The notes under the pieces: generated by a model
Databases searched by the model: none
Told to the model about the DNA's origin: nothing
What the model saw: the letters and a program-made list of their open reading frames with translations, nothing else
Part shown: positions 15,995 to 23,987 of the stretch, piece after piece
Layout: each line of letters begins with the position of its first letter
Position numbering within the stretch: the stretch's first letter is position 1
Virus record (IMG/VR): IMGVR_UViG_3300033182_000322
Location: 1 to 42,741 of that record
DNA from: a virus
Length of the DNA stretch: 42,741 nt
Reading direction: 5' to 3' (one strand)
Position numbers and translations under genes: made by a program

Positions 15995-17829
15995 TTGGCT
16001 TCTCCATACGATGCTCCCACTCCTGTTTCACAAGCTACGGGTATGTAGCCCCTGCACCACTTAGGTGTCAGGTTCAAACATTCCTCCATGTAAGCTCGCG
16101 CTTCAACAAGTTCATCATCAGGTACGATGCACACGGCTTCGTCATGTACCGATAGCTTTACCGGATACCGCTGATTGATCCTAGCAGTCTGCCACATAAC
16201 AATCTGCATTGCCGCATGTTGGCAAAGATTTTCTACAACTTTCGGGCCAAAGATTTTGACTTCTTCGTTACGGCCCATTGTGTATATCCAATTATTTTCT
16301 TTGTACCTTAGCTTATGGTACACAACCCCCGGTTCTCCCGGCCTACCGAAACCATCCTTTTGTGTGATAAACCAGCCGCGAACGTCTACTTGCTCTAGCC
16401 AGTTTTCGTTTGCGATATTGGGAAGCACAGAGTGCTCGCAGTGTTGCCATAGTTTGGTTACTTCGTAGTGAACACTACGGTAAAGCTCAACGATCTCGTA
16501 AGCTCTATCCATTGTTATAGGCTCTGCACCTATGTATTTACCTTGCAAGTTAGCCATCTCTTGGAAGCGAGCGGCCCCTGCACCGTACTGCAAACCGAGC
16601 ATGGCGGTCTTACCTAGAAACCTCTCTGCTTTGTCAGCTTTGGTTATCTCTCTGCCAAACATTCGGGAAGCAAAGTCGCAGTACATATCGACTCCCGCCT
16701 CCAGCTTTTCAATAACATCGGTCTGCCCTGCCAGTGCCATCACAGTACGCAGTTCGATATTAGATGAGTCGCCAACAAGTACAGAGTGTCCTTCGGGAGC
16801 GCGGAGCGCGTTACGCAAACCAGCACTGATCCCTCTGGCTGGTAGGTTCTGCCAATTAACTTTGTTGCCCCCAGAGTATCTTCCGGTTGTTTTAGCGCCC
16901 CAATAGTTTAAGTACACAGGAAGTGGGCCACGCTTTGTCATCTCAATAAAACGCTCGGCCCGTGTCTCTGCAATAGTGGTCTTAGCGCCCAGCCTAGCGG
17001 CTACCAGCGCCTGCACTTCTGAGTCGGGATGCTCCTGCAAAGCCAGAAACTCTTTATCTGTCTTGGCAAAAGCGAAAGTAGTCTTACCCGTTCTGGGACT
17101 TACTTTGGTAGGCGGGTATACACCAAGGGCGCGTAGCTTCTCCGCAAACTTGGCACTCGACATGATCTCGGAGCGGTCAGCTTGTGCCAGCGCCAACAGC
17201 CCTTCTTTCCTCTGCACTTCTTTGGTGTATAGATCCTGCATGAGATCAAGATCACCCACAAACGCTGGCTCTGTGAACATACGGATCGTCATGTCGATCA
17301 GCAAGTTATTAAGTACAGGTGACTTATAGGAAAGTTCCCGGTGTAAATCGCGACATATTTTAACATCGGTAAGACAATACGCTTCGTAGTCTGCGAACGT
17401 GTCTTCGTCCATGTCGGCAAGGCGAACGCCCTTCATGTTGTGAACGGCTGTGCCTTTGTCTTCAAGCCTATAGAACCTAGCCATATTAGCCAGCGAGTGA
17501 GAGCGCAGGTACGGATGCACCATGCGGGACAGAGCTTGCGTACAGGTCCACATTCGTGGGTTTATCCCATAACGTTTAGCTAGGATATACCCGTCGAACA
17601 TAGTGTTGTGACAACAAATCTGTACGTTGTCCCAATCGCAGAGGTTTTGTAGTTGCTCGGTTATGCTGGCTTCGGAACCAACGATAGACATCGGCGGCTC
17701 GTCGTCAATCGCCACGCCAACCATGATAGTTTCGTAGCGATCATCAACAATGTAGGCATCTGTTTGGAGTTTACTAAGTGAGTAGTCGGAGTCGTAGTAC
17801 GTCTCAAAATCAACGTAGACTGTACGCAT
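15991..17829 (-). CDS. family A DNA polymerase with 3'-5' exonuclease, Leu at the '762' site
   Basis: The N-terminal proofreading domain is complete: D7 and E9 (VDFET), D79 (HNTMFDG) and Y151-D155 (YCLTD), the DEDDy set. The polymerase domain has motif A GDSSNIELR (D354, E359), motif B with R403, K407, L411, Y415 and G416, and motif C SVHDEAV (D563, E564). There is no 5'-3' exonuclease domain; at 612 aa it is a typical phage enzyme. L411 is four residues after K407, which corresponds to Phe762 of E. coli Pol I and Tyr526 of T7. Leu there is a known virioplankton variant linked with slower or temperate lifestyles. The Shine-Dalgarno is GGGGAG; the start overlaps the DUF3310 gene by 20 bases. 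Confidence 0.93.
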   Translation of the reverse strand: MRTVYVDFETYYDSDYSLSKLQTDAYIVDDRYETIMVGVAIDDEPPMSIVGSEASITEQLQNLCDWDNVQICCHNTMFDGYILAKRYGINPRMWTCTQALSRMVHPYLRSHSLANMARFYRLEDKGTAVHNMKGVRLADMDEDTFADYEAYCLTDVKICRDLHRELSYKSPVLNNLLIDMTIRMFTEPAFVGDLDLMQDLYTKEVQRKEGLLALAQADRSEIMSSAKFAEKLRALGVYPPTKVSPRTGKTTFAFAKTDKEFLALQEHPDSEVQALVAARLGAKTTIAETRAERFIEMTKRGPLPVYLNYWGAKTTGRYSGGNKVNWQNLPARGISAGLRNALRAPEGHSVLVGDSSNIELRTVMALAGQTDVIEKLEAGVDMYCDFASRMFGREITKADKAERFLGKTAMLGLQYGAGAARFQEMANLQGKYIGAEPITMDRAYEIVELYRSVHYEVTKLWQHCEHSVLPNIANENWLEQVDVRGWFITQKDGFGRPGEPGVVYHKLRYKENNWIYTMGRNEEVKIFGPKVVENLCQHAAMQIVMWQTARINQRYPVKLSVHDEAVCIVPDDELVEARAYMEECLNLTPKWCRGYIPVACETGVGASYGEAK

Positions 17830-18064
17830 CAGGCTCCCCCCTTGGGTCTATGCCAAGGGACAGTTGCAAGTACCACATCTGCTTCTCGACTTCTTGTTTT
17901 TCGTTGTCTTTACGCCCCCTTCGCCAGCTATATTTAAAAGCCGCGAGCTTCGCGTAGATACGCACTTCTTCTTCACCGTATGCGGCAAGCATAGCGTCTA
18001 TGCACTCTATCTCGTTATCTTGCCGATAGTGATCTGGGTTTATCGGGTCGTTTTCCCTCTTCAT
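17810..18064 (-). CDS. DUF3310 family protein, 84 aa
   Basis: Residues 7-75 carry the DUF3310 pattern: NPDHYRQ, then IECIDAMLAAYG, and then AAFKYSWRRGRKDN with KQMWYLQ. Such proteins are common in phage replication regions and are sometimes called nucleotide-kinase-like, but the reaction is not established. The gene overlaps the polymerase gene by 20 bases, and its start lies inside the end of a small zinc-ribbon frame. Confidence 0.85.
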   Translation of the reverse strand: MKRENDPINPDHYRQDNEIECIDAMLAAYGEEEVRIYAKLAAFKYSWRRGRKDNEKQEVEKQMWYLQLSLGIDPRGEPDAYSLR

Positions 18065-18155
18065 TTTTGATCCCTTTTAGTTTGGTTTGGCACTGTTCGC
18101 ACAGTGCCTTGACTATTGGAACTCCACATCGGTTGCACGTATAGCAGTGGTGCAT
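18015..18155 (-). CDS. 46-aa zinc-ribbon microprotein overlapping DUF3310
   Basis: ATG at 18155 overlaps the TAA of the gene upstream (TAATG). It encodes MHHCYTCNRCG with a second pair LCEQC: C7-x2-C10 and C19-x2-C22, a four-cysteine zinc-ribbon knuckle, plus a Lys/Arg-rich tail. The last 50 bases overlap DUF3310 in another frame. GGAG lies close upstream (2 bases) and GAGG further back. Without this gene there would be a gap of 90 bases in an otherwise gapless operon. The two CxxC pairs and the coupled start make a real gene likely. Confidence 0.6.
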   Translation of the reverse strand: MHHCYTCNRCGVPIVKALCEQCQTKLKGIKNEEGKRPDKPRSLSAR

Positions 18156-18433
18156 TACTCCACATCCTCATCACTTGTGGGGAAGAAGATGGTAACGCCA
18201 CGCCTCTGGCTAGTACCTTGAAACCAATCGCTGTTGGGGCAAGTATCTAGCCATTTAAACAACTCATAGCTAGACATAACCTTGTTGTTGGTCAGCATCC
18301 GCTGGGTTGTCGTAGGTAAAGAACCTAACTCCAATACGCGATACCCAGAGTCGCTGTAACAATCAACGCGCCCGTCGTCACGCAAACGCATAGTGCTACC
18401 CTTAATCTCAACCCACTCTCTTTCTTCTGCCAT
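18155..18433 (-). CDS. hypothetical protein, 92 aa
   Basis: A small acidic protein with alternating short strands (TMRLRDDGRVDCYSDSGYRVLELG) and an acidic C-terminus. Its ATG follows the TAA of the 45-residue membrane protein with no gap, and its own TAA overlaps the zinc-ribbon start. No motif is recognised; it is part of the replication operon. Confidence 0.65.
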   Translation of the reverse strand: MAEEREWVEIKGSTMRLRDDGRVDCYSDSGYRVLELGSLPTTTQRMLTNNKVMSSYELFKWLDTCPNSDWFQGTSQRRGVTIFFPTSDEDVE

Positions 18434-18571
18434 TTAATCCACCATTGAGTAAGCTAACGTAAGAAAGGCAATGAAGAACAACGCGCCTACCGCCTCGTTG
18501 AAAAAAATGTTGCCGCCAAACTCGCGGTTTTGCCACGCACGCAAATGCTTTAAGAATGATTTATCATTCAT
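18434..18571 (-). CDS. 45-aa single-pass membrane microprotein, first gene of replication operon
   Basis: ATG at 18571 lies five bases after AAGGAGAC, a strong ribosome binding site. The N-terminal half is polar and basic (KSFLKHLRAWQNREF); residues about 27-42 (AVGALFFIAFLTLAYS) form a hydrophobic helix. The TAA abuts the ATG of the next gene. It follows a terminator 30 bases upstream, so it is the first gene reached when transcription passes that terminator. Function unknown. Confidence 0.6.
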   Translation of the reverse strand: MNDKSFLKHLRAWQNREFGGNIFFNEAVGALFFIAFLTLAYSMVD

Positions 18572-18600
18572 TAGTTGTCTCCTTAGTAAGTAAAGTAAGT

Positions 18601-18621
18601 AAAAAGCCCCCCGAAGGGGGC
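18601..18621 (-). terminator. intrinsic terminator just before the replication operon
   Basis: On the minus strand GCCCCC-TTCG-GGGGGC is followed by TTTTT: a 6-bp G+C stem with a stable TTCG loop. It lies 30 bases upstream of the first replication gene and about 60 bases after a possible promoter, which is an attenuator-like position. Confidence 0.9.
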
Positions 18622-18629
18622 AAGACTTT

Positions 18630-18691
18630 CAGGAGTAATAGTCTACCACTCGCACTCATGCAATGCTTGTGGCACCTTGAATATACTCCTG
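18630..18691 (-). ncRNA. putative structured leader RNA upstream of terminator
   Basis: On the minus strand CAGGAGTA (18684-18691) pairs perfectly with TACTCCTG (18630-18637). Between them CCAC and GTGG enclose an inner stem of GCATT with AGTGC around the loop GCATG, giving nested helices. A GTG-started frame of ten codons ending in TGG TAG lies in the same stretch. The outer 5' arm overlaps the putative -10, so the full fold would exist only in transcripts coming from upstream. It may be an attenuator; seen by eye only. Confidence 0.35.
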
Positions 18692-18707
18692 CCAGATTTT
18701 TTTGCAA
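18680..18707 (-). promoter_or_regulatory. possible sigma70 promoter for the replication operon
   Basis: On the minus strand TTGCAA (18707-18702), a 16-bp spacer and TATATT (18685-18680). The -10 matches 5 of 6 and the -35 4 of 6. It lies directly after the stop of the 65-residue gene and upstream of the terminator at 18601-18621. Confidence 0.45.
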
Positions 18708-18905
18708 CTACTTAGGAAAAAGGATTACCTCGACGGGTGCTTCCCCGCCTTTCCAATCCACATCCTCAAGTGCCTTGATGGATAAGTCATTGAGTATAGC
18801 CATAGACTTTTTGAACCTGCGGCTCATCTGGTCGGCGGCCTGTAACGCGATTAGTATTTCCCCGACATACTCCGGTATGGGATTAGTTTTTTGGTCAGCG
18901 TCCAT
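18708..18905 (-). CDS. small hypothetical protein, 65 aa
   Basis: A helical N-terminal two-thirds (GEILIALQAADQMSRRF...), then GGEAPVEVILFPK. No clear Shine-Dalgarno precedes the ATG; it lies 4 bases after the stop of the gene upstream and may depend on coupling. It is the last gene before the leader and terminator. No function recognised. Confidence 0.5.
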   Translation of the reverse strand: MDADQKTNPIPEYVGEILIALQAADQMSRRFKKSMAILNDLSIKALEDVDWKGGEAPVEVILFPK

Positions 18906-18909
18906 AACA

Positions 18910-19122
18910 CTACAACTGCTCTCTAATTATCTTCCCCAGATCCCTAAAGCCGTTAAGGTCTTCAAGCGTGTGGCCTAAGAACTCATACTGCTTGTTTAAC
19001 AAGTATCTAGCTTTCATAAGCTCAGTGGCTATCGCCAACTGCTGATTCTTGCTGAGACTGTTCCAATGATACTTCTGGGTGACAAATAACTCCAGAGTCC
19101 TATCGTCTATCCGATCTTGCAT
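18910..19122 (-). CDS. small hypothetical protein, 70 aa
   Basis: A mostly helical, charged protein (LSKNQQLAIATELMKARYLLN). Its ATG follows AAGGAG, and that site is directly preceded by a complete copy of the 18-bp palindrome (19132-19149), so it is one of the five start-associated copies. Function unknown. Confidence 0.6.
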   Translation of the reverse strand: MQDRIDDRTLELFVTQKYHWNSLSKNQQLAIATELMKARYLLNKQYEFLGHTLEDLNGFRDLGKIIREQL

Positions 19123-19131
19123 TGGTACTCC

Positions 19132-19149
19132 TTAATCCCACGGGATTAA
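19132..19149. repeat. palindrome copy 2: TTAATCCCACGGGATTAA
   Basis: A full 8+2+8 copy. On the minus strand it runs straight into GGAG of the Shine-Dalgarno of the 70-residue gene. Confidence 0.9.
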
Positions 19150-19422
19150 CTAGTGAACATTGTTCATCGTCAGAGGAGCCCTTGCGGGGTAGGCTTTCTT
19201 GTTAAAGCTATCTATCGCAGTCATGATGAACGATAACAAGGCCAACATATCTTCGTTACTGTCGTCCAGTAGTAGATAAGAAGGGGCGTCATAAAACGCA
19301 CGCCCCCTTGCTTCCAGCAATCGTTGGATGAAGTCATCTATTTCTTCGGCTGAAGAAAATTCTATACTGCCCCCACCTAAACCAAGCTGGATGATCGCAT
19401 CATCTTCGTTATCGTCGTCCAT
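19150..19422 (-). CDS. acidic hypothetical protein, 90 aa
   Basis: A strongly acidic N-terminus (MDDDNEDDA) and a helical C-terminal part. A GTG two codons upstream (19428) would add two residues; neither start has a clear ribosome site, so translation may be coupled to the 445-residue gene, whose stop is at 19436. The stop abuts palindrome copy 2. No motif recognised. Confidence 0.55.
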   Translation of the reverse strand: MDDDNEDDAIIQLGLGGGSIEFSSAEEIDDFIQRLLEARGRAFYDAPSYLLLDDSNEDMLALLSFIMTAIDSFNKKAYPARAPLTMNNVH

Positions 19423-19435
19423 TACCACGTTCGAC

Positions 19436-20773
19436 TTACTCGGTTTCGCCTACAAGCATACCCCATAAGCTACCCGCATAGATAATGAATTCTTGAGTAG
19501 ACAACTTCTTGCCCACATCAACGATGCCAAACCGCCTAACCTTATTGTCGTCTCCATCGTCTATCGACAACTGAGCGATTTTAGCCATCATGTCAGCAGG
19601 TAGCTGGGACATTGGCTCTATGTAGGTGTCTGTGAGCCGTTTGTAGTAAGACACATTAGAGCGCCAATGATCTTCGGTTTTCAGACTGTTAAGTAGTTCG
19701 TCTGCTCGGGAAAGCGCATCGTTAAGCCTAGCGTCTTTGTCCCCGAACGTATGTCGAACAAGGTCAGTCACCGTCCTAAAGTCACCTGACATAAATTGAT
19801 CGGCGGTAGGGAAGTCAAGCAACGTGTAGGAAACTAAGTCGGAGTTAGGCACAAGGCGCAGGTAGCACATCCGCGAGCTTTCGATAGCGGAGTCTACAAG
19901 AGTGACGTAATTGTGGCGTAGTTTATTCCACAAACTAGTCGCTTCCGCTGGAACACTTGGCGAGTCAATAAGAAACTTAAGTACTTTGCTACCGCCGTCG
20001 TCACCAAACGCATCGTTAAGCGTTCCTTTAAGGCCGCGTATACTCTGCGATATAGTTTGTTGCTTACGCTTCACGGGCGTGAGGATGTTGTGATGTTCGT
20101 TCTCAAACGCCACATACTCCCTGACCTTGGTAGGCGGGGTCCACTTGGCATACTTCCTCGCCAGCTTCAGCGCAGTCTCCGCACTTGAAGTGCTTTGTAC
20201 ATGCGAGCGTTCTCTGTGTATTAGCAACGGGCTACGGAACAAGTACTGCTCTGTCCCATGAGCCTTGTTGCCCGAGGTTGAGATAGCGGCACTGGCGTAA
20301 TCGGAGTCCCTGTGAAAGATTATTACGCCATCAATAACGGGTATCAGCAAGTCATCAGTGTACGGTTCCATATCTTTGTAGATATTAAAGTACCTATCCG
20401 TACTCCTAAGCTCAAGGCGGGGGAACACTTCAAGGTATGGCATAACCGAAGTTAGCTCGTCCATCATCTCAAAGAGTAAAGGCGTCATAAAGAAGCCAAA
20501 CTTACGAAACGAGTCGATGTTGACGCTATTGAAAACCCTGTCCTTAGCCCGCTCTGAATCAGCAACAAGCCTATTCTTCTGTGCTAGGAACATTTCTTTA
20601 GGGATGGTAAACATGTTCTCAAAAGTGTAGCCAGAGTCTTGGTTAAGTGAAGGGTGCGGCACGCGGGTAGACATATCCCTATCAGTCCCACTGACAGCAC
20701 TGAGCCATGAGTAAAGTATGTCGGTATCAAGCTCGACGCGCTTGGCTTTGGTGGTTCGCTTTTTAACAGTCAT
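19436..20773 (-). CDS. hypothetical protein, 445 aa
   Basis: A large soluble protein with a basic start (TVKKRTTKAKR) and mixed helix and strand composition. No P-loop, nuclease or membrane motif was recognised. The ATG follows TTAAGGAG at good spacing; upstream of it is an A+T-rich spacer that keeps only the ATTAAGGAG half of the start-associated context, without the palindrome. It follows the MoxR/VWA module, so it could be part of or a target of that system, which is inference from order only. Confidence 0.65.
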   Translation of the reverse strand: MTVKKRTTKAKRVELDTDILYSWLSAVSGTDRDMSTRVPHPSLNQDSGYTFENMFTIPKEMFLAQKNRLVADSERAKDRVFNSVNIDSFRKFGFFMTPLLFEMMDELTSVMPYLEVFPRLELRSTDRYFNIYKDMEPYTDDLLIPVIDGVIIFHRDSDYASAAISTSGNKAHGTEQYLFRSPLLIHRERSHVQSTSSAETALKLARKYAKWTPPTKVREYVAFENEHHNILTPVKRKQQTISQSIRGLKGTLNDAFGDDGGSKVLKFLIDSPSVPAEATSLWNKLRHNYVTLVDSAIESSRMCYLRLVPNSDLVSYTLLDFPTADQFMSGDFRTVTDLVRHTFGDKDARLNDALSRADELLNSLKTEDHWRSNVSYYKRLTDTYIEPMSQLPADMMAKIAQLSIDDGDDNKVRRFGIVDVGKKLSTQEFIIYAGSLWGMLVGETE

Positions 20774-20803
20774 TGATTACTCCTTAATAAGTAAATTAGT
20801 TAG

Positions 20804-21106
20804 TCAGATAACTTTGCGGAATTCTACTGCCGCAATGGTTTCGCCCTTGTGTACTACCTCATAGTTATCGCCGTAGTGCGTAGCACCTTGGCGAGCCATG
20901 TCAGCCAACAACACCATAAGCGAACGGCCTATGGTGTCTACGTAAACGATACGGGCATCGTCGTCTACTGTTAGCCAGTTATTCCGGGTATCGGTAGTGA
21001 TACCCAATTCTTCAAAGCCACGAACAAGTTTGCTCTCTGTCCGTGTAAGTCGAGTAGTAATGTTCTGCTCAAACTTGGACAGGCGGCTTACTAGATCATC
21101 CTTCAT
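20804..21106 (-). CDS. hypothetical protein, 100 aa
   Basis: I chose the ATG at 21106 because AAGGAG lies six bases before it; an open frame continues 16 codons further up but has no ribosome site and overlaps the VWA gene. The N-terminal half is a basic helix likely to be coiled coil (LVSRLSKFEQNITTRL and following). The C-terminal half is compact, with YVDTIGRSLMVLLADMARQG. Function unknown. Confidence 0.6.
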   Translation of the reverse strand: MKDDLVSRLSKFEQNITTRLTRTESKLVRGFEELGITTDTRNNWLTVDDDARIVYVDTIGRSLMVLLADMARQGATHYGDNYEVVHKGETIAAVEFRKVI

Positions 21107-21116
21107 TTCGTTCTCC

Positions 21117-22286
21117 TTACAACTGAACGGGAACGGGAGTACCAAACGGCACATCGTCCTTGCTATGTGTCAGACCCCACACGCATGGGATACCGGGGTC
21201 CATCAGTTCATCTAAGTCACCATATAAGTCAGTGAAGTAGATCATACCGCAATAGTCATCCTGAGACTCCTCAAGGTGATCGAACACGGGCTTGAACCGC
21301 GTGCCTCCACCCTGACACGGTTTGAATTCAACTTCTTCACCATACTCAAAGCGATCAACCCGTAGCACCGCGCTGTCACAATAAACAACTTCGACAAACG
21401 CGGGGCGGGTGTCACTAACGATAGCGTTGATCTCGGCGGAAACTTGCGCCAGTTCAGTCGGATCACTCCACATCGAACCGGATACGTCAGCACCGATCAA
21501 CAGGCCACCAAGCGCATCGGAATGAAGCGCAGGCAAGTAGATACCTTGTGACACGAACCGCCTACGTGGGCGTTGGAATGTATAGTCATCCTTAGCCGAC
21601 TCGGACAGCATGTTGCGTAGCACATCTACCCAAGACACTTTCGACTTGCCTATATCTTCCAGTATGCGATCAACTAGGCCAGAGCCTTGCCCACACTCTT
21701 TAGCCATCTTCGCGGCGGCTACGATTGTGGACTCAAGGTCTGCTTTTGTTGCCTCGTCAACAGCATCCTCAATGTCGCCCTCGCCATCGAAACCACCGGC
21801 TGGATAAGGTGAGTCGTTGCCATCACCTTCGCCGTCACCATCTGGGTTGTCCGGCTTGTCAGGCGGGGAAGGCGGGTTGTCCTTCAGCTTCTGGTAAACT
21901 TCTTCAGAGGACATTGACTCCGTTACCCAATCAACAAACACGCCACCGTCAGGTAGCTCGTAACCACGCTTGCGTATGTACGCATTGATGATTGCGTCGT
22001 TAGAGTAATTCCACAGTCTAGGGTCGCGTCCTTCCCGCCGCCACATATGCATTAGTACAACATGCAATGCTTCGTGCAAGGTCAGACCGAACAACTGCGA
22101 GTCGGTACACTTGGATACAAAGTCTGGGTTGAATTTAACCCATGACCCGTTGGTAGCGGCTGTAGGCACATCGGATGTTACCTCCCGCTTGATCTTACTC
22201 ATCACTGCCGCGATGAATGGTTCGCGTATGCCCAGCTTGCTGTACGCAAGACCCACACGCTTTTCGATTAGAGATATATCAGTCAT
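21117..22286 (-). CDS. metallopeptidase-like / VWA domain protein (DUF2201-type), 389 aa
   Basis: The N-terminal domain has HEALHxxxxH at 71-80, the zinc site of the peptidase-like domain found in DUF2201 proteins. Residues about 138-175 are a Pro/Asp/Gly-rich acidic linker. The C-terminal domain is von Willebrand A-like, with the metal-site motif DVSGSM (D267, S269, S271). Proteins with this pair work with MoxR AAA+ ATPases, which act on a partner through the VWA domain; the ATPase gene lies two genes upstream. What the phage uses the pair for is unknown. The Shine-Dalgarno GGAG is directly preceded by palindrome copy 3. Confidence 0.85.
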   Translation of the reverse strand: MTDISLIEKRVGLAYSKLGIREPFIAAVMSKIKREVTSDVPTAATNGSWVKFNPDFVSKCTDSQLFGLTLHEALHVVLMHMWRREGRDPRLWNYSNDAIINAYIRKRGYELPDGGVFVDWVTESMSSEEVYQKLKDNPPSPPDKPDNPDGDGEGDGNDSPYPAGGFDGEGDIEDAVDEATKADLESTIVAAAKMAKECGQGSGLVDRILEDIGKSKVSWVDVLRNMLSESAKDDYTFQRPRRRFVSQGIYLPALHSDALGGLLIGADVSGSMWSDPTELAQVSAEINAIVSDTRPAFVEVVYCDSAVLRVDRFEYGEEVEFKPCQGGGTRFKPVFDHLEESQDDYCGMIYFTDLYGDLDELMDPGIPCVWGLTHSKDDVPFGTPVPVQL

Positions 22287-22296
22287 TAAGTTCTCC

Positions 22297-22314
22297 TTAA
22301 TCCCACGGGATTAG
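22297..22314. repeat. palindrome copy 3: TTAATCCCACGGGATTAG
   Basis: 17 of 18 consensus bases. It carries the stop codon of the 126-residue gene (22311-22313) in one arm and abuts the Shine-Dalgarno of the VWA gene with the other. Confidence 0.9.
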
Positions 22315-22691
22315 AACGGTACGTCTTCATGTACTTTGACGTATTTTTCATACAAATCGTCGAGAGCAAACACCGCATCAACGTACAACTTAGCTTGCTC
22401 AAACGTCTCAAACGTTTTGAACCGTGTTGAAGAAGCGCCAGCGTGCGCCCAATCCAACTGTGCAAACCAATGGTGGTCGGCAGTTTCTTGGATTACGCCC
22501 ACATTCTGGAGCTTCCCGTTAGGCATGGGACACTGGACAAGCCAATGCTCCCGCAGACAGATATGCGTATCCAGCGCATCAGTACCCACCATAGTCCTGA
22601 TTGACTGATAAGACTCCGGCCAATCGTGAACTAGTCTGGTGGGATATTTACGCCAGTACGCAACGTTATCTTTGCGCGTGAACTCAAGCAT
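22311..22691 (-). CDS. hypothetical protein, 126 aa
   Basis: A small protein rich in Trp, His and Tyr (HWFAQLDWAHAGASS). It starts within the last 8 bases of the MoxR gene and ends inside a palindrome copy. It is placed between the MoxR ATPase and VWA genes, so it may be an adaptor of that module; no family recognised. Confidence 0.65.
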   Translation of the reverse strand: MLEFTRKDNVAYWRKYPTRLVHDWPESYQSIRTMVGTDALDTHICLREHWLVQCPMPNGKLQNVGVIQETADHHWFAQLDWAHAGASSTRFKTFETFEQAKLYVDAVFALDDLYEKYVKVHEDVPF

Positions 22692-23697
22692 TGAACGCGC
22701 CCTGATTCTGTAATGACCACTGCGTGAACGCAGGTGATTTCGCCAGATCCTTGTCGCGCTTGTAGGCCAGCTTAACAGTCAACGTTTGCACATCGCCGGG
22801 GCATTTCTGTAAGAACTTCCAAGCGTTGTCAAAGTTAGACTTGTCGAGCCGCGTAGCCAGACCCATAGCCACACAATAGAGAACGTTCAACTTCTCCGGC
22901 ACTTCTGTCGGCTTGCCCTCCAGAATGTCATCAATGCGGGGCATCTCGCCGTAGACTCGCAGGTGCGCTTCAAACGCAATGCCAGCCTCCTCGCCAATGT
23001 CACCCTTAATACATTCCGGTCTGACTTCTTCCGGTAGGTCTAGGCTGAGCGCGTCACTGACAGCGAACCACGAACGTGGTGTGGGGAACGGCTTGATTTC
23101 GCCGCCGCTAGGCTCAAACTTGTGCAGGTAGTCTGGCCGGTCGCGCAGGAATGATAGAACTTCGGGGCGTATACCCTGAGTGATAGCGTGATCCTCAAAG
23201 TCATCAAGCGTACTGGCAACTTCAACTTGGTTGAACCTGTTAAGTAACGGGCCACCAATGTTGTACGTTACACCGCGATCAGACTTGGAGTTACCTGCCG
23301 CCATAATCATCCAGCCTTCCGGCACCCCGAAATCTTGGGGTGTCAGCACTAGCTGATACGCCGCCGCTTGTATCGACTGCGGGGCAGAGGTGATCTCATC
23401 AAGAAAGATGATGCCCGATCCCTCCTGCGGGAGCGTGTCGAACCGACACCATGTGGCTACCTTGTTAGCCATATCTGCCGCAGGGATACCGCGCAGGTCG
23501 GTAGGCTCCATCTGACTCAGCCGAATGTCTACCACGCCGTGCCAATCCTCGACTTTATCTTTCAAGAACTCGCTGGCTTGGAATACCACTTCGGACTTGC
23601 CGATACCCGCAGGGCCAAGCAAAAACAACGCACGCTTGCGAACTTTGGGGTTGAGGTAACGCTTAACGATAACAGGGGTTACGTGTTTGATACGCAT
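22684..23697 (-). CDS. MoxR-like AAA+ ATPase, 337 aa
   Basis: Walker A GPAGIGKS at 28-35, Walker B IIFLDE at 96-101, sensor 1 MIMAAGN with N135, and a downstream GGPLLNRF segment with an arginine in arginine-finger position. This is the MoxR/CobS-type AAA+ layout. MoxR ATPases act as chaperones with VWA partners, and such a partner is encoded downstream. Probable role: remodelling a phage or host protein complex. The ATG follows AGGAGG; the gene overlaps the next by 8 bases. Confidence 0.9.
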   Translation of the reverse strand: MRIKHVTPVIVKRYLNPKVRKRALFLLGPAGIGKSEVVFQASEFLKDKVEDWHGVVDIRLSQMEPTDLRGIPAADMANKVATWCRFDTLPQEGSGIIFLDEITSAPQSIQAAAYQLVLTPQDFGVPEGWMIMAAGNSKSDRGVTYNIGGPLLNRFNQVEVASTLDDFEDHAITQGIRPEVLSFLRDRPDYLHKFEPSGGEIKPFPTPRSWFAVSDALSLDLPEEVRPECIKGDIGEEAGIAFEAHLRVYGEMPRIDDILEGKPTEVPEKLNVLYCVAMGLATRLDKSNFDNAWKFLQKCPGDVQTLTVKLAYKRDKDLAKSPAFTQWSLQNQGAFNA

Positions 23698-23745
23698 AAT
23701 TGTGTCCTCCTAGGACGTAAGTAAACAACAAGTTAGTAATAAGTT

Positions 23746-23763
23746 TTAATCCCGTGGGATTAG
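23746..23763. repeat. palindrome copy 4: TTAATCCCGTGGGATTAG
   Basis: 17 of 18 consensus bases. It includes the TAA stop (23760-23762) of the 75-residue gene and lies 48 bases upstream of the MoxR start. Confidence 0.9.
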
Positions 23764-23987
23764 TCTTCCGTTTCTTGGGCCAACTCTATCTCCGCATGTT
23801 CTGCTACGGAGAGAGGTTGGAGGTGTAACCGACTGTAGCGATCAGACTTAGCTCGCTGAAAGCCACAGGCGGTATCATAGGAGCTATCAAGCGGTACAGC
23901 ATCCGCAAGTAGCTCCAATACTTTACACGCCGACTCGTAGGGCATCATGTACCCAGAGGAAGGCGTTATGACAACTGCTCGCTTCAT
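23760..23987 (-). CDS. small hypothetical protein, 75 aa
   Basis: A short protein with mixed composition and an acidic end (HAEIELAQETED). The ATG overlaps the stop of the DUF3150-like gene by 4 bases (ATGA) and its stop lies in palindrome copy 4. No motif recognised; part of the MoxR/VWA operon. Confidence 0.6.
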   Translation of the reverse strand: MKRAVVITPSSGYMMPYESACKVLELLADAVPLDSSYDTACGFQRAKSDRYSRLHLQPLSVAEHAEIELAQETED

